From assembly GCA_017302835.1 (NCBI GenBank), contig JAFLCC010000001.1, positions 62,001-126,000 of the forward strand: 64,000 nt of DNA, read 5' to 3'. Every line of letters starts with the position of its first letter. Within the stretch, counting starts at the first letter, position 1. Shown here piece after piece: positions 45,279 through 53,391 of this stretch. The notes beneath the pieces were generated by a model. It ran no database searches. It had not been told where the DNA came from and was given only the letters and a program-made list of their open reading frames with translations. A program made the translations under genes and the position numbers. The DNA comes from Deltaproteobacteria bacterium (GTDB lineage Bacteria; Bdellovibrionota; Bdellovibrionia; Bdellovibrionales; Bdellovibrionaceae).

Positions 45279-45306
45279 TATAAGTTTTCATGCTTTAGTC
45301 CGATAA
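45279..45306 (+). promoter_or_regulatory. Candidate sigma-28 (FliA-like) promoter
   Basis: TATAAGTTT, an 11-base spacer, then TCCGATAA: close to the flagellar sigma-28 consensus TAAAGTTT-N11-GCCGATAA. It ends 23 bases before ATG 45330. Confidence 0.45.
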
Positions 45307-45329
45307 TTTTATAAGAACACGGGGGACTA

Positions 45330-46901
45330 ATGAAAACCAATATTTTTCGAATCATCTTGGCTTTTGTTCTTATGACTTTTGGAACTGTATCTGCGACTGC
45401 AGATTTGGGGAATATTGGTGCTCCCGCTGATCCAAATGCTTCAACAACTCCGTATACTGATAACACAATAGGTGGAACAACTCCTTCTGAATCACCAACA
45501 GTTGTCCCAACCGCTTCTGAAGCTTCCGCTGCAGCTTCAACTGCTGGTGGTGAGGCTAATAAGGCAAATTTAATTGCTGCAGGAAATGTTTCTCAATTAA
45601 CCACGTTGAAGTGCGAAGGGTTAATCACTGTTGAAACTCAAAAATTAAAAGCTGCTTGCTTGGAACTTAAAGCCTCCGCGACATCATGTAATGGGAAATA
45701 CGATATGGCAGCGCCCATCTGCAATCCTGAATCAAATGCTAATTTACTATCAACAATATCTCAAGTTCAGGGATTAATGAGTGTAGCCCAAGGCCTTATG
45801 GATTCATGTAATAAATTCGGTAAAGCTATGAATCTCGCAAAGATGGGAATGGCGGGATACACTCTTGCTTGTGGAACAGTTCAAAAGGCTTGTGATATCT
45901 CATGTTCATCTGCGGTTAAAGATCTTGAAACATTCAACGCAGCCTCAGGGGCTGCGAAAGCAGAATTGACTTCTTGTGTTGTCACATTTTCAAAAACTAA
46001 TCCCTTAAAAGCAGCTGATTGTCAAAATGATCTATATGCTATTCAAGCTCTCGATGCCCTCGCTGAGAATGAGAGTGCTACGACGGGGCCTACAGTTACG
46101 GCTAAGGCGAAGGTTTGTAAGGTGGATATCACGACCTTGTTAGGATTGGCGGCGATTAATTTGGGGGCTTTGGCTCAATCGAAAATGATGGCGGATAAAT
46201 GTGAGAAACAAACCAAAGCCAAGGATGTCGCGGCAAAGACTGCGGAGGAAAAAGCAGATTGTACCAAGACAGAGAATGCCGCCAAAGCCGAGTGCTTGAA
46301 TACTAATGGTTTGGTAGATTGCGCTGTTACAACCAATGCGGATAAGCCCATTTGTATTTGTAAGGCCAATCCTAGACTTAAAGGATGTGAAGGCATTTCG
46401 ACGGCCTTAGCAACCAATTCCACGATGTCATCTGGATCTGCGGGAGGTGTCTCTGGCGGTAGCGGTCGCAATGCTCTTCTAACAAATGCACCGGGATCGG
46501 CTGCGGATAAAAAATTTCCAAATGACTTAGCAAAGTCCAATCGAAATGATGGCTCTGGTTCTGGCGCCTATGGCAGCAGCGGAGGAAGCAGTGCGGGTCT
46601 TACTGGAAGCTCTGATGGCGGCGCCAAAGATGGAGAGCTAGAGAAAAAAGGCGCCCTCGGTAACGCCAATATTCTAGGAACCGAAGGTGGCGGTGGTAGC
46701 GGAAGATTTGGCTATGGCGGCGGGTCTTACGGATCGGGGGACAAGGCTCAATTGCGAAAATTGGCTACGGCTAATGGATTCAAAGGAAAATCAACTGGGA
46801 ACAACTGGAAAGATCAAGTGACTTCGAATGCAGGAAAATCAAATTTCGATAAAATCAAAGTCCGCTACAATGAAAATCGAGCCAGTTTGTTGGGCAGATG
46901 A
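45330..46901 (+). CDS. Secreted Cys-rich protein with Gly/Ser-rich end, unknown function
   Basis: A 523-residue exported protein (signal KTNIFRIILAFVLMTFGTVS, cleavage near SATA). A Thr/Ser-rich lead is followed by a helical region with about 20 Cys in pairs (LACGTVQKACDISCSS; CTKTENAAKAECLNTNGLVD), which suggests an extracytoplasmic disulfide-bonded domain. Residues about 370-480 are Gly/Ser-rich (GSAGGVSGGSGRNAL) and the C-terminus is basic. It is followed by a second secreted gene 89 bases on. No family recognised. Confidence 0.65.
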   Translation: MKTNIFRIILAFVLMTFGTVSATADLGNIGAPADPNASTTPYTDNTIGGTTPSESPTVVPTASEASAAASTAGGEANKANLIAAGNVSQLTTLKCEGLITVETQKLKAACLELKASATSCNGKYDMAAPICNPESNANLLSTISQVQGLMSVAQGLMDSCNKFGKAMNLAKMGMAGYTLACGTVQKACDISCSSAVKDLETFNAASGAAKAELTSCVVTFSKTNPLKAADCQNDLYAIQALDALAENESATTGPTVTAKAKVCKVDITTLLGLAAINLGALAQSKMMADKCEKQTKAKDVAAKTAEEKADCTKTENAAKAECLNTNGLVDCAVTTNADKPICICKANPRLKGCEGISTALATNSTMSSGSAGGVSGGSGRNALLTNAPGSAADKKFPNDLAKSNRNDGSGSGAYGSSGGSSAGLTGSSDGGAKDGELEKKGALGNANILGTEGGGGSGRFGYGGGSYGSGDKAQLRKLATANGFKGKSTGNNWKDQVTSNAGKSNFDKIKVRYNENRASLLGR

Positions 46902-46990
46902 AGTTAGCTGAAGTTGATTACGAAAACGACTAAAGAATTAAGAGAGTGTTAAAAATGCTAAGACAGGATTTCAGAAAAAAAGGGGATTTT

Positions 46991-47989
46991 ATGAAGAGAT
47001 TAAAATTAAAATTTAAATTAAAGACATTACTTAATTTAATCACCTTACTCTGTTTTTTCTCAACAACATTGTTAGCCCAATCGACGGCACCAAAACTGAA
47101 TGAAAGTGCTAACAAAGCAAAAAAACAGAATGATAAATCCCAAGCAGTGAGCCAAGTCGTAGGTGTCGCAAATATGGCCATGGGAGCTATGTATGCTGCA
47201 AAATGCAGTTCCAAAAACTACGCAGCTTGTGTTAAGGCGGTTTTACATTTTGCAATGGGTGCTCTTTCTTTTAAGCAAGCCAAGGTAAATGGGAAAGCCT
47301 CTAGCCAAGCTGCTTTGACAGGAATAGATACGAATAGTTATGATGGTTCTAATCCTTACGGAGATCCAGGAAAAGAGATAAATCCCCTAGACCCAAATAC
47401 AAATCCTTCTTCTGATCCCAAAGTGAATGGGCTTGTCGATACCAAAAAGTTTGCAGCCATCAAAAAAGATTTAATGAATGGTGATACCAACAGTAAGGGT
47501 TTGAATGGATTTAAAATGGATCCCAAAACAGGAATTCTGACTGGACCTGATGGTAAAAAATATGATCCTGAAAGTCTTGGAAGTAAAGAGGAAATGGCTA
47601 AAGCTGGATTTCCCACTTCTGCAATTGACAGTGCCATGGCGGCAAATAGCGCCTTTGAATCGGAAGCATTGAAAAAGCTGGGATTTAAAAAAGACGATAT
47701 CGTTGCTGTTGGAGCCGCAACCCCAGAAAATGGATATCGAGAGGGCGGCAGCAGCGGGGCACCCAAGTATACAAGCGCAAATGAAATAGATCAGAACAAT
47801 AGAAATGGTGTTGGAGGAGGGTCTCGTAAGCCTTCCAACGTCAATAAAGTGGCTGGTCTCACCAAAAATTTCAATGGTGAAAAAATTGGTGTCGCGGCAG
47901 AGAATATTTTTAACATGATGACTCGACGTTATAAAACAAAAGAGAAGCAAGATTCTTTTTTTGATCCTTCTGATTTAACCCACAATTGA
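46991..47989 (+). CDS. Secreted protein, unknown function
   Basis: About 332 residues from ATG 46991 (AGGGGA upstream; the longer frame from GTG 46946 is less likely). Signal peptide KLKTLLNLITLLCFFSTTLL, cleavage near LAQS. Early region has a Cys pair and a helix (MAMGAMYAAKCSSKNYAACV), then a Gly/Asn/Asp/Pro-rich region (SNPYGDPGKEINPLDPNTN) and a conserved-looking MDPKTGILTGPDGKKYDPES stretch. Probably functions with the 45330 gene (both have a Cys-bearing part and a low-complexity part). Confidence 0.6.
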   Translation: MKRLKLKFKLKTLLNLITLLCFFSTTLLAQSTAPKLNESANKAKKQNDKSQAVSQVVGVANMAMGAMYAAKCSSKNYAACVKAVLHFAMGALSFKQAKVNGKASSQAALTGIDTNSYDGSNPYGDPGKEINPLDPNTNPSSDPKVNGLVDTKKFAAIKKDLMNGDTNSKGLNGFKMDPKTGILTGPDGKKYDPESLGSKEEMAKAGFPTSAIDSAMAANSAFESEALKKLGFKKDDIVAVGAATPENGYREGGSSGAPKYTSANEIDQNNRNGVGGGSRKPSNVNKVAGLTKNFNGEKIGVAAENIFNMMTRRYKTKEKQDSFFDPSDLTHN

Positions 47990-48103
47990 GCACGGAATTA
48001 GCAACTTATCGACGTAGCTCCTAATAGAAGTAACGCCCAAATTGTAGAACCTAAATTTCTACACCTAATTTAAAATCGCAATTGTCTAACATCTACAGAT
48101 AGA

Positions 48104-48131
48104 TTGACATAGTCGCCTCCTTAGCTAAGAT
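48104..48131 (+). promoter_or_regulatory. Candidate sigma-70 promoter of the S9 peptidase gene
   Basis: TTGACA (48104-48109), a 16-base spacer, then TAAGAT (48126-48131). Predicted transcript start near 48138, 17 bases before ATG 48155. Confidence 0.5.
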
Positions 48132-48154
48132 GGACCCCAACCAAGGGGTTTTTA

Positions 48155-50110
48155 ATGAAATTACTTTTTTTATTTTCAGTATTAATTTTTACTATAAGTA
48201 TGTCTTGTACGCATAAACCTCAGGGTGTTATTAACACGACTTACAAAAGTTTTGGCCTGGATTCGGTTACCAAAGAGAATTTAAAAAAATATGCAGCCCC
48301 TGAATTGGAGTCTTCTCTCAAAGGTCAAATCGCTTTGTATATGGATATTCAACCCCAGGGCGCTGGCTTATTAAATCCTAAAAATACCAATGAATTTTTC
48401 TTTGGTTGGGGGATTTCCGGAAACACTCAGGTTTGGAAAATGAACGGTCCTAAATCTTTTCCGCAACAGTTTACTGGAGGAAAAGATTCTACCTCATTGA
48501 TGGATATCACTCTTGATGGAAAATATTTGATCTTGCAAAGAGATGTCGATGGCCAAGAAAACCCAGGAATTTATCTTCAATCAACCCAGGGTGGCCCGCT
48601 GATAAAGCTTTTTCATAAACCAAAAGTCAAAGCGAGTTTTCAATTTATTAGCGATGATGCCAAGTATTTATTTTACGCAGCCAATGAAGAGGTCGCGGAT
48701 AGTTTTTATATTTATAAAATGGATTTAAATACCAAAGAGGTAGAAAAAATTTGGTCTGAAAAAGGGCTTTGGTCAGTGATAGACCAAGAAGGTGACCGCA
48801 TCTTGTTATCCTATCAAAAAGGAAATACTTCTAATGAAGTTGTTGAGCTAAATCTAGCAACAAAACAACATCAAAATATTATTGGTCAAAATAAGGAAGA
48901 AGAATACGCTGTTGCTTTTTTAAAAAATGGAAAAGATTACTTGGTTTTAACTTCTGAGTTTTCCAATTATAAAACTCTCTATACCATGAAGGCAGGAAAG
49001 TTTTCTCCATTAACGAGTGCTCTTAAATATGATGTTGAGAAATTTAGACTTAATAAAAGAAGGACTTTCCTGGCTGTGGAAATAAACAAAGGCGGCTACA
49101 CTCAAACAGATCTTCATAAAGTTTCAGCCGACGGAGTCCTTACTCCATTTTCCTTTCCCAAGTTTGAACAGGCAGATCATGTGAGATTGGGCTTTGGACG
49201 CGCCGACGATCTAGCCATTATTTCAGCGTCTAGTTACAACTCTCCCCGTATTACCTATTCATTTAACTTAAAATCTAAAGTATTAAAACAATGGAGTCTG
49301 CCTAACGCTCCCGAGGTGCAGCTTTCTGAATTTGTGCCAGCAAAGCTAGAGCACTACATTACAAGAGATCAAGTAAAAATCCCCATGTTCGTAAGAAGAT
49401 CAAAAAAATGTGAGCTCGAATCCTGCCCTGTTGTCGTCTTATTCCACGGTGGTCCCGAAGCGCAAAGTCTTCCCGGATTTAGTTCATTGGCTCAGTTATT
49501 TTCTGAAAATGATTTCATTTTTGTCGAACCCAATGTCAGAGGCAGTTCTGGTTATGGTAAAGAATGGCTTCACTCTGACAATGGTCCCAAAAGAGAATCG
49601 GTTGTCACGGATATTGAGGATTGCTCACTTTGGATCAAAAAAAATTGGAGCAAGAATCATCAAATTCCTAAGGTCGGTATCTTTGGTTGGAGCTATGGAG
49701 GCTATTCAACACTGATGGGAATGACTTATTTTGCTGGAAGTTATGATGTGGGCGTCGCCAATGTGGGAATGAGCAACCTAGTTACTTTCTTAGAAAATAC
49801 AGCTCCCTATCGAAGAAAAGTTCGTGAGTCAGAATATGGATTTCTGGATAAAGATTTGGCGAGTTTAAAGAAACTATCGCCTATAAATTATATTGATAAA
49901 GTTAAAGGTCCTCTCTTAATCATTCAAGGAGCAAATGACCCAAGGGTCCCTGCAGGTGAGGCCATCCAAATGCACGAAGCGATGGAAAAGAAGGCTCTTG
50001 ATTCTAAATTAATTATCTTTGCGGATGAAGGCCACGGAACTGCGAAAAAAGAAAATCGTATCCTTGAATGGGGCCACACCCTTGGTTTTTTCAGGAAACA
50101 TTTAAAATAA
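48155..50110 (+). CDS. S9 family prolyl oligopeptidase-like serine peptidase
   Basis: A 651-residue protein. N-terminus is a signal peptide ending ISMSC (possible lipobox, Cys18). Residues about 50-380 form a beta-propeller of short repeats (FFGWGISGNTQVWKMNG; KYLFYAANEEVADSFYIYKM). The C-terminal alpha/beta-hydrolase domain holds GWSYGGYST (catalytic Ser), GANDPRVPAGEA (Asp) and DEGHGTAK (His). It would cleave proline-containing or acylated peptides outside the cytoplasm. Its stop overlaps the convergent nucleotidyltransferase gene by 20 bases. Confidence 0.9.
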   Translation: MKLLFLFSVLIFTISMSCTHKPQGVINTTYKSFGLDSVTKENLKKYAAPELESSLKGQIALYMDIQPQGAGLLNPKNTNEFFFGWGISGNTQVWKMNGPKSFPQQFTGGKDSTSLMDITLDGKYLILQRDVDGQENPGIYLQSTQGGPLIKLFHKPKVKASFQFISDDAKYLFYAANEEVADSFYIYKMDLNTKEVEKIWSEKGLWSVIDQEGDRILLSYQKGNTSNEVVELNLATKQHQNIIGQNKEEEYAVAFLKNGKDYLVLTSEFSNYKTLYTMKAGKFSPLTSALKYDVEKFRLNKRRTFLAVEINKGGYTQTDLHKVSADGVLTPFSFPKFEQADHVRLGFGRADDLAIISASSYNSPRITYSFNLKSKVLKQWSLPNAPEVQLSEFVPAKLEHYITRDQVKIPMFVRRSKKCELESCPVVVLFHGGPEAQSLPGFSSLAQLFSENDFIFVEPNVRGSSGYGKEWLHSDNGPKRESVVTDIEDCSLWIKKNWSKNHQIPKVGIFGWSYGGYSTLMGMTYFAGSYDVGVANVGMSNLVTFLENTAPYRRKVRESEYGFLDKDLASLKKLSPINYIDKVKGPLLIIQGANDPRVPAGEAIQMHEAMEKKALDSKLIIFADEGHGTAKKENRILEWGHTLGFFRKHLK

Positions 50111-51089
50111 GTTGATCTTGAATGAACTCAGCCCCCAAAAGTTTTAAATTATTTCCAATGACTGAGTTTTTAATTTTAATATCTTTATGAATGTAAACAT
50201 TTTTTCCAATCACACAGAAACCAGTTAGGTTCTGAAGTGGTAACAAAGAACTCGAATCAAACAAGATGGATTTTTCTTGATCAAAGATCCATTTGGAACT
50301 TGGTGAATAGAGCTTTATCATTTGCCGAAGGTAATTTCCTTCAAACTGATGATTTTGATCAGCAGAACTCATTAACTTTAAACACTCCTTGCTTGCTAAA
50401 ATAAAGTCAGCTGAATTTCCTGTTTCAAACCAAAGACAGGATAGGGAATAGGACTGAGCCCTTTTCCCATCTTTAATCGCAGACATAAGAACATCGTATA
50501 AAATATTTGATACGCCTTCGGGAATGTATTTAAAAATTTCTCGAGAAAAAATCATCACACCGATATTATGATGCGCACGAGTCGCCTTCTCCATTTTATT
50601 TTTACCAAACCCTAAAATGCAGTTTTGATCATCGGTCCAAACACCGCCAAATTTAGTACCAACTTCAGGGTGATCCATTACCAAAAGGGTCGCTATATTC
50701 TTATTATTTTTATGATGCTCCAAAGCTTGTTGCAACTGTCCTGGCCGAGAGGGGATAATGAGCTCGTCCCCATTGACAAGAATAAAATGCTCTTGATCTT
50801 GAAAGTGAGTCCGCGCATTTCCTAGCCCTCCACCACTTCCAAGCAAGGTCTTTATTTCGTCGCTAAAAATAACTGGGAAATTAAAAGAATATTCTGCAGC
50901 TTTTTCTTTTAACCTTTCAGGTAAGTGAAAGGTGTTCATAACTAATTTAGAAATTTTGACTTCACTAAGAAAATTTAATGAATGAACAAACAGGGGGATA
51001 TTTAAAAAGGGTATTGCTGGCTTAGGCAAAAAATTCGTATGCGGTCGCAGCCTCGTTCCTTCACCGGCTGCCAACATCATGATGTTCAT
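50091..51089 (-). CDS. Sugar-1-phosphate nucleotidyltransferase, MurU-like
   Basis: A 332-residue nucleotidyltransferase. The pyrophosphorylase start MNIMMLAAGEGTRLRPHTNF with LPKPAIPFLNIP and the substrate region (VILGSGGGLGNA-like LLGSGGGLGNARTHF, then LVNGDELI) are clear. It is longer than P. putida MurU (about 220) and ends with a left-handed-helix-like part (IGKNVYIHKDIKIKNSVIGN) as in GlmU/GDP-mannose enzymes. Coupled by a 4-base overlap (51086-51089) to an AmgK-like kinase, which suggests MurNAc-alpha-1-P uridylyltransferase; other sugars are possible. Confidence 0.75.
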   Translation of the reverse strand: MNIMMLAAGEGTRLRPHTNFLPKPAIPFLNIPLFVHSLNFLSEVKISKLVMNTFHLPERLKEKAAEYSFNFPVIFSDEIKTLLGSGGGLGNARTHFQDQEHFILVNGDELIIPSRPGQLQQALEHHKNNKNIATLLVMDHPEVGTKFGGVWTDDQNCILGFGKNKMEKATRAHHNIGVMIFSREIFKYIPEGVSNILYDVLMSAIKDGKRAQSYSLSCLWFETGNSADFILASKECLKLMSSADQNHQFEGNYLRQMIKLYSPSSKWIFDQEKSILFDSSSLLPLQNLTGFCVIGKNVYIHKDIKIKNSVIGNNLKLLGAEFIQDQLILNVS

Positions 51090-52102
51090 ATCAGTTCAAA
51101 CTTTTTTTCAAGCACTCCTGAATCGATCAAGACATCTGAAAAAGCTTTATATTCTGGAAATGCAGTTAAACTTTTTATTACTTTTTTTAAAGTTCCATTT
51201 AAATACTTTAAATACCTTCGATCCTGTCTTTGGTGGAAAAAACTAGCAAAACTGCCACAGGCCTTGAAACACCTCTGAATACTTTGGAGCTCGTAAATAT
51301 GGTTGAATTCTTCCATTGAAAAGTTAGATAAAAATGGTTTAGCTTGTTCTAGGTAGTAAGAAATAATTTTATCCCCAAAATCCTCATTGATATCCACATA
51401 AGAATCTTTAATCAAACTAACTAAATCATATTGAACAGGACCCAACCGAGCATCTTGAAAATCAATAACAAACATCTTGTCGAGTTTAATCATTAAATTT
51501 CGAGAATGGTAATCCCTATGGGATATAAACTTAGGCTGTAAATGCAGGTGAGTCGAAATTTTAGTAAATATTTGCTGAATTTCTTTTTCCACTTTTTCTG
51601 AAAATGAATAATTTAAGATTCCTTTGATCAAATTATCCTTGCCATAGTTCATTTCCCATACAAATTTTTCCACATTAAATTCAATATCAAAAGCGGTGCA
51701 AGGTTTCTTATTTAATGTCGAATGAAAATGGACTTTCACTATTTCATCAATCGCCAATTTGTAATAAATAAATGAATTTTCAGGATTTTGCTCCTCCCAA
51801 AACTTTCTTTCTAATGTCAAATCGCCCAAATCCTCTAATAGCACCAGCCCGTCTTGAGGAGACATGGAAATAATTTTAGGAACATGAACCTTATTGTTTT
51901 CGAAATGAGACAACACACTTGTAAAAGGATAGTGATCTGGATCAAAGGGATTCCAAACCATCAGCACCCATGATGAATTATCTAAAATAACTCGGTAATA
52001 TTTTCTTGTGGAGGCGTCTCCCGCAAGGGGAAGAACTTTATAGGAATTATCCTTTAATGATTTTTCTAAAAATACTTGCACGGGTTTTTCCTTGATTTGC
52101 AA
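51086..52102 (-). CDS. Aminoglycoside phosphotransferase-fold kinase, AmgK-like
   Basis: A 338-residue APH-fold kinase with the catalytic loop FISHRDYHSRNLMI (HxDxxxxN) and the metal-binding FVIDFQDARLGPVQYD. Together with the downstream MurU-like gene it matches the amgK-murU pair, where AmgK phosphorylates MurNAc/GlcNAc at the anomeric position in MurNAc salvage that bypasses de novo synthesis (giving fosfomycin tolerance). NagZ in the same window supports recycling. Function assigned from fold and gene pairing. Confidence 0.8.
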   Translation of the reverse strand: MQIKEKPVQVFLEKSLKDNSYKVLPLAGDASTRKYYRVILDNSSWVLMVWNPFDPDHYPFTSVLSHFENNKVHVPKIISMSPQDGLVLLEDLGDLTLERKFWEEQNPENSFIYYKLAIDEIVKVHFHSTLNKKPCTAFDIEFNVEKFVWEMNYGKDNLIKGILNYSFSEKVEKEIQQIFTKISTHLHLQPKFISHRDYHSRNLMIKLDKMFVIDFQDARLGPVQYDLVSLIKDSYVDINEDFGDKIISYYLEQAKPFLSNFSMEEFNHIYELQSIQRCFKACGSFASFFHQRQDRRYLKYLNGTLKKVIKSLTAFPEYKAFSDVLIDSGVLEKKFELI

Positions 52103-52243
52103 TGTTTATCCTTTTTTAATTTCACCTTTCTCTGATTATGATGCATTTTTTAAAACAACCCAAATATTTTCGATTTTTTTTGAACGGAATTTAAGGACCG
52201 AAGTCTAGACGCGAACCAAGATTTAAGACTTACCTAGCGCGCT

Positions 52244-53122
52244 TTATGTATAAAACATGAGCTCTGCGGCTTCTTTTAGCTGCGCATTTAGAACGGGGGC
52301 CTTATTCACTTCAAAGGTCACTTGATCAAGAGCTATTAGAAATTCCATGGACATCCCAGGATGATTTGCCATCTTTTCCAGATGCAAATTTGAACCGACA
52401 ATGATTAATGGGGACTCCTCATCCCTCACTTGTTTTTGATATTTAGCTAAAAACAATTGCTGCTTTAAATTTAATTCCAAAATATCAGGAATAAAAATAG
52501 TCATGGATCCTAACTTTTTAACTTCTTCTAGACTTTGATTAGAATGGCTGTCAAAGGAAACATTTAAATTCTTTAAGGGAACAAAACCCCAGCGGTTTTC
52601 AAGCTCATGAATTTGATGTGCCACTTTTAAAATTCTTTCAGGTACTCCATTCAAGTGAATGACCTGAGAAATAATCCGATTTTGTTTTGTTTCAGGAATA
52701 ACATGAGGACTAACATAAGAACTAACATCAGGACGAACAAAGGAAAGAGAATTCACAGGAAAATTATTTTGATGAATCTCTTGGAACTCCGAGTATAAAA
52801 GTGGAGTCAATGTCTTTTTGACCAAAGAAGAAAGGGTTAAATGCTGTTCGGATTCAATTTCAATGGCCTTCTTAACAATAGCAACGCCTAAAAAAAGTTG
52901 ATCTTGAAAAATAGGAATCAACATGTCCTTTTTATTAAAGTAGAAATCAGAATCTCGTTTCAATGAGTTTAATTCTGTCAATCTGTTGATTTCTAACCCT
53001 TTGCCAAACTTATCTTTAACAAGAAATTTCAACTTGTTAATTGATGATAACTCACCCGATTCCCACATAATTCCCCCAAACCCAATGTGATTTTCAATAT
53101 ACTGAACCAACACAACATACAA
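52244..53122 (-). CDS. Degenerate sigma-54 activator-like protein (GAF-like plus pseudo-AAA)
   Basis: A 292-residue protein (TTG 53122 start is uncertain; ATG 53068 with GGGGGA before it is an alternative). The N-terminal part looks GAF-like (MLIPIFQDQLFLGVAIVKKA). The C-terminal 110 residues can be laid on the AAA+ domain of the neighbouring activator: SMTIFIPDILEL for GTLFLDEVGDI, SPLIIVGSNLHLEKM for VRIIAATNKNLKEM, and EFLIALDQVTFEVNKAPV for DLFYRL...PPLRER. Walker A, the Walker B acidic pair and the arginine finger are missing, so it cannot hydrolyse ATP. It lies 270 bases downstream of the sigma-54 activator gene on the same strand. Confidence 0.6.
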   Translation of the reverse strand: MYVVLVQYIENHIGFGGIMWESGELSSINKLKFLVKDKFGKGLEINRLTELNSLKRDSDFYFNKKDMLIPIFQDQLFLGVAIVKKAIEIESEQHLTLSSLVKKTLTPLLYSEFQEIHQNNFPVNSLSFVRPDVSSYVSPHVIPETKQNRIISQVIHLNGVPERILKVAHQIHELENRWGFVPLKNLNVSFDSHSNQSLEEVKKLGSMTIFIPDILELNLKQQLFLAKYQKQVRDEESPLIIVGSNLHLEKMANHPGMSMEFLIALDQVTFEVNKAPVLNAQLKEAAELMFYT

Positions 53123-53245
53123 TTGTTGTGCCGTAAAGGCCCTTGTCTCTATGAAAAATATTTACTTGTTTTCGGTTAATTAAATCTAAAGAATTTCTAG
53201 GGTTTTACCATTTGAAGAATTAACCTGTCGTTAACTTGCACATTA

Positions 53246-53279
53246 AAAACAAAAGAGCGATTTTTTCAAATCGCTCTTT
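53246..53279 (-). terminator. Rho-independent terminator of the sigma-54 activator gene
   Basis: AAAGAGCGATTT (53252-53263) pairs perfectly with AAATCGCTCTTT (53268-53279). Read on the minus strand the stem is followed by TGTTTTT, giving a good U tract. It lies about 115 bases past the activator stop and before the pseudo-AAA gene. Confidence 0.85.
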
Positions 53280-53337
53280 CCTATGACTATCAGGTAGTTT
53301 TTACAGTTTTAACAACTTTCACAAGCTTGATTTATCC

Positions 53338-53385
53338 CGCGACTTAGCTCGCGACTTGGATCGCAACTTAGCTCGCAACTTTTCA
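53338..53385. repeat. Four degenerate 12-base tandem units after the activator gene
   Basis: CGCGACTTAGCT, CGCGACTTGGAT, CGCAACTTAGCT and CGCAACTTTTCA in a row, ending 6 bases from the activator stop. On the minus strand an alternative frame past the stop reads as a basic tail (KLRAKLRSKSRAKSRDKS). Confidence 0.8.
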
Positions 53386-53391
53386 AGTGAT

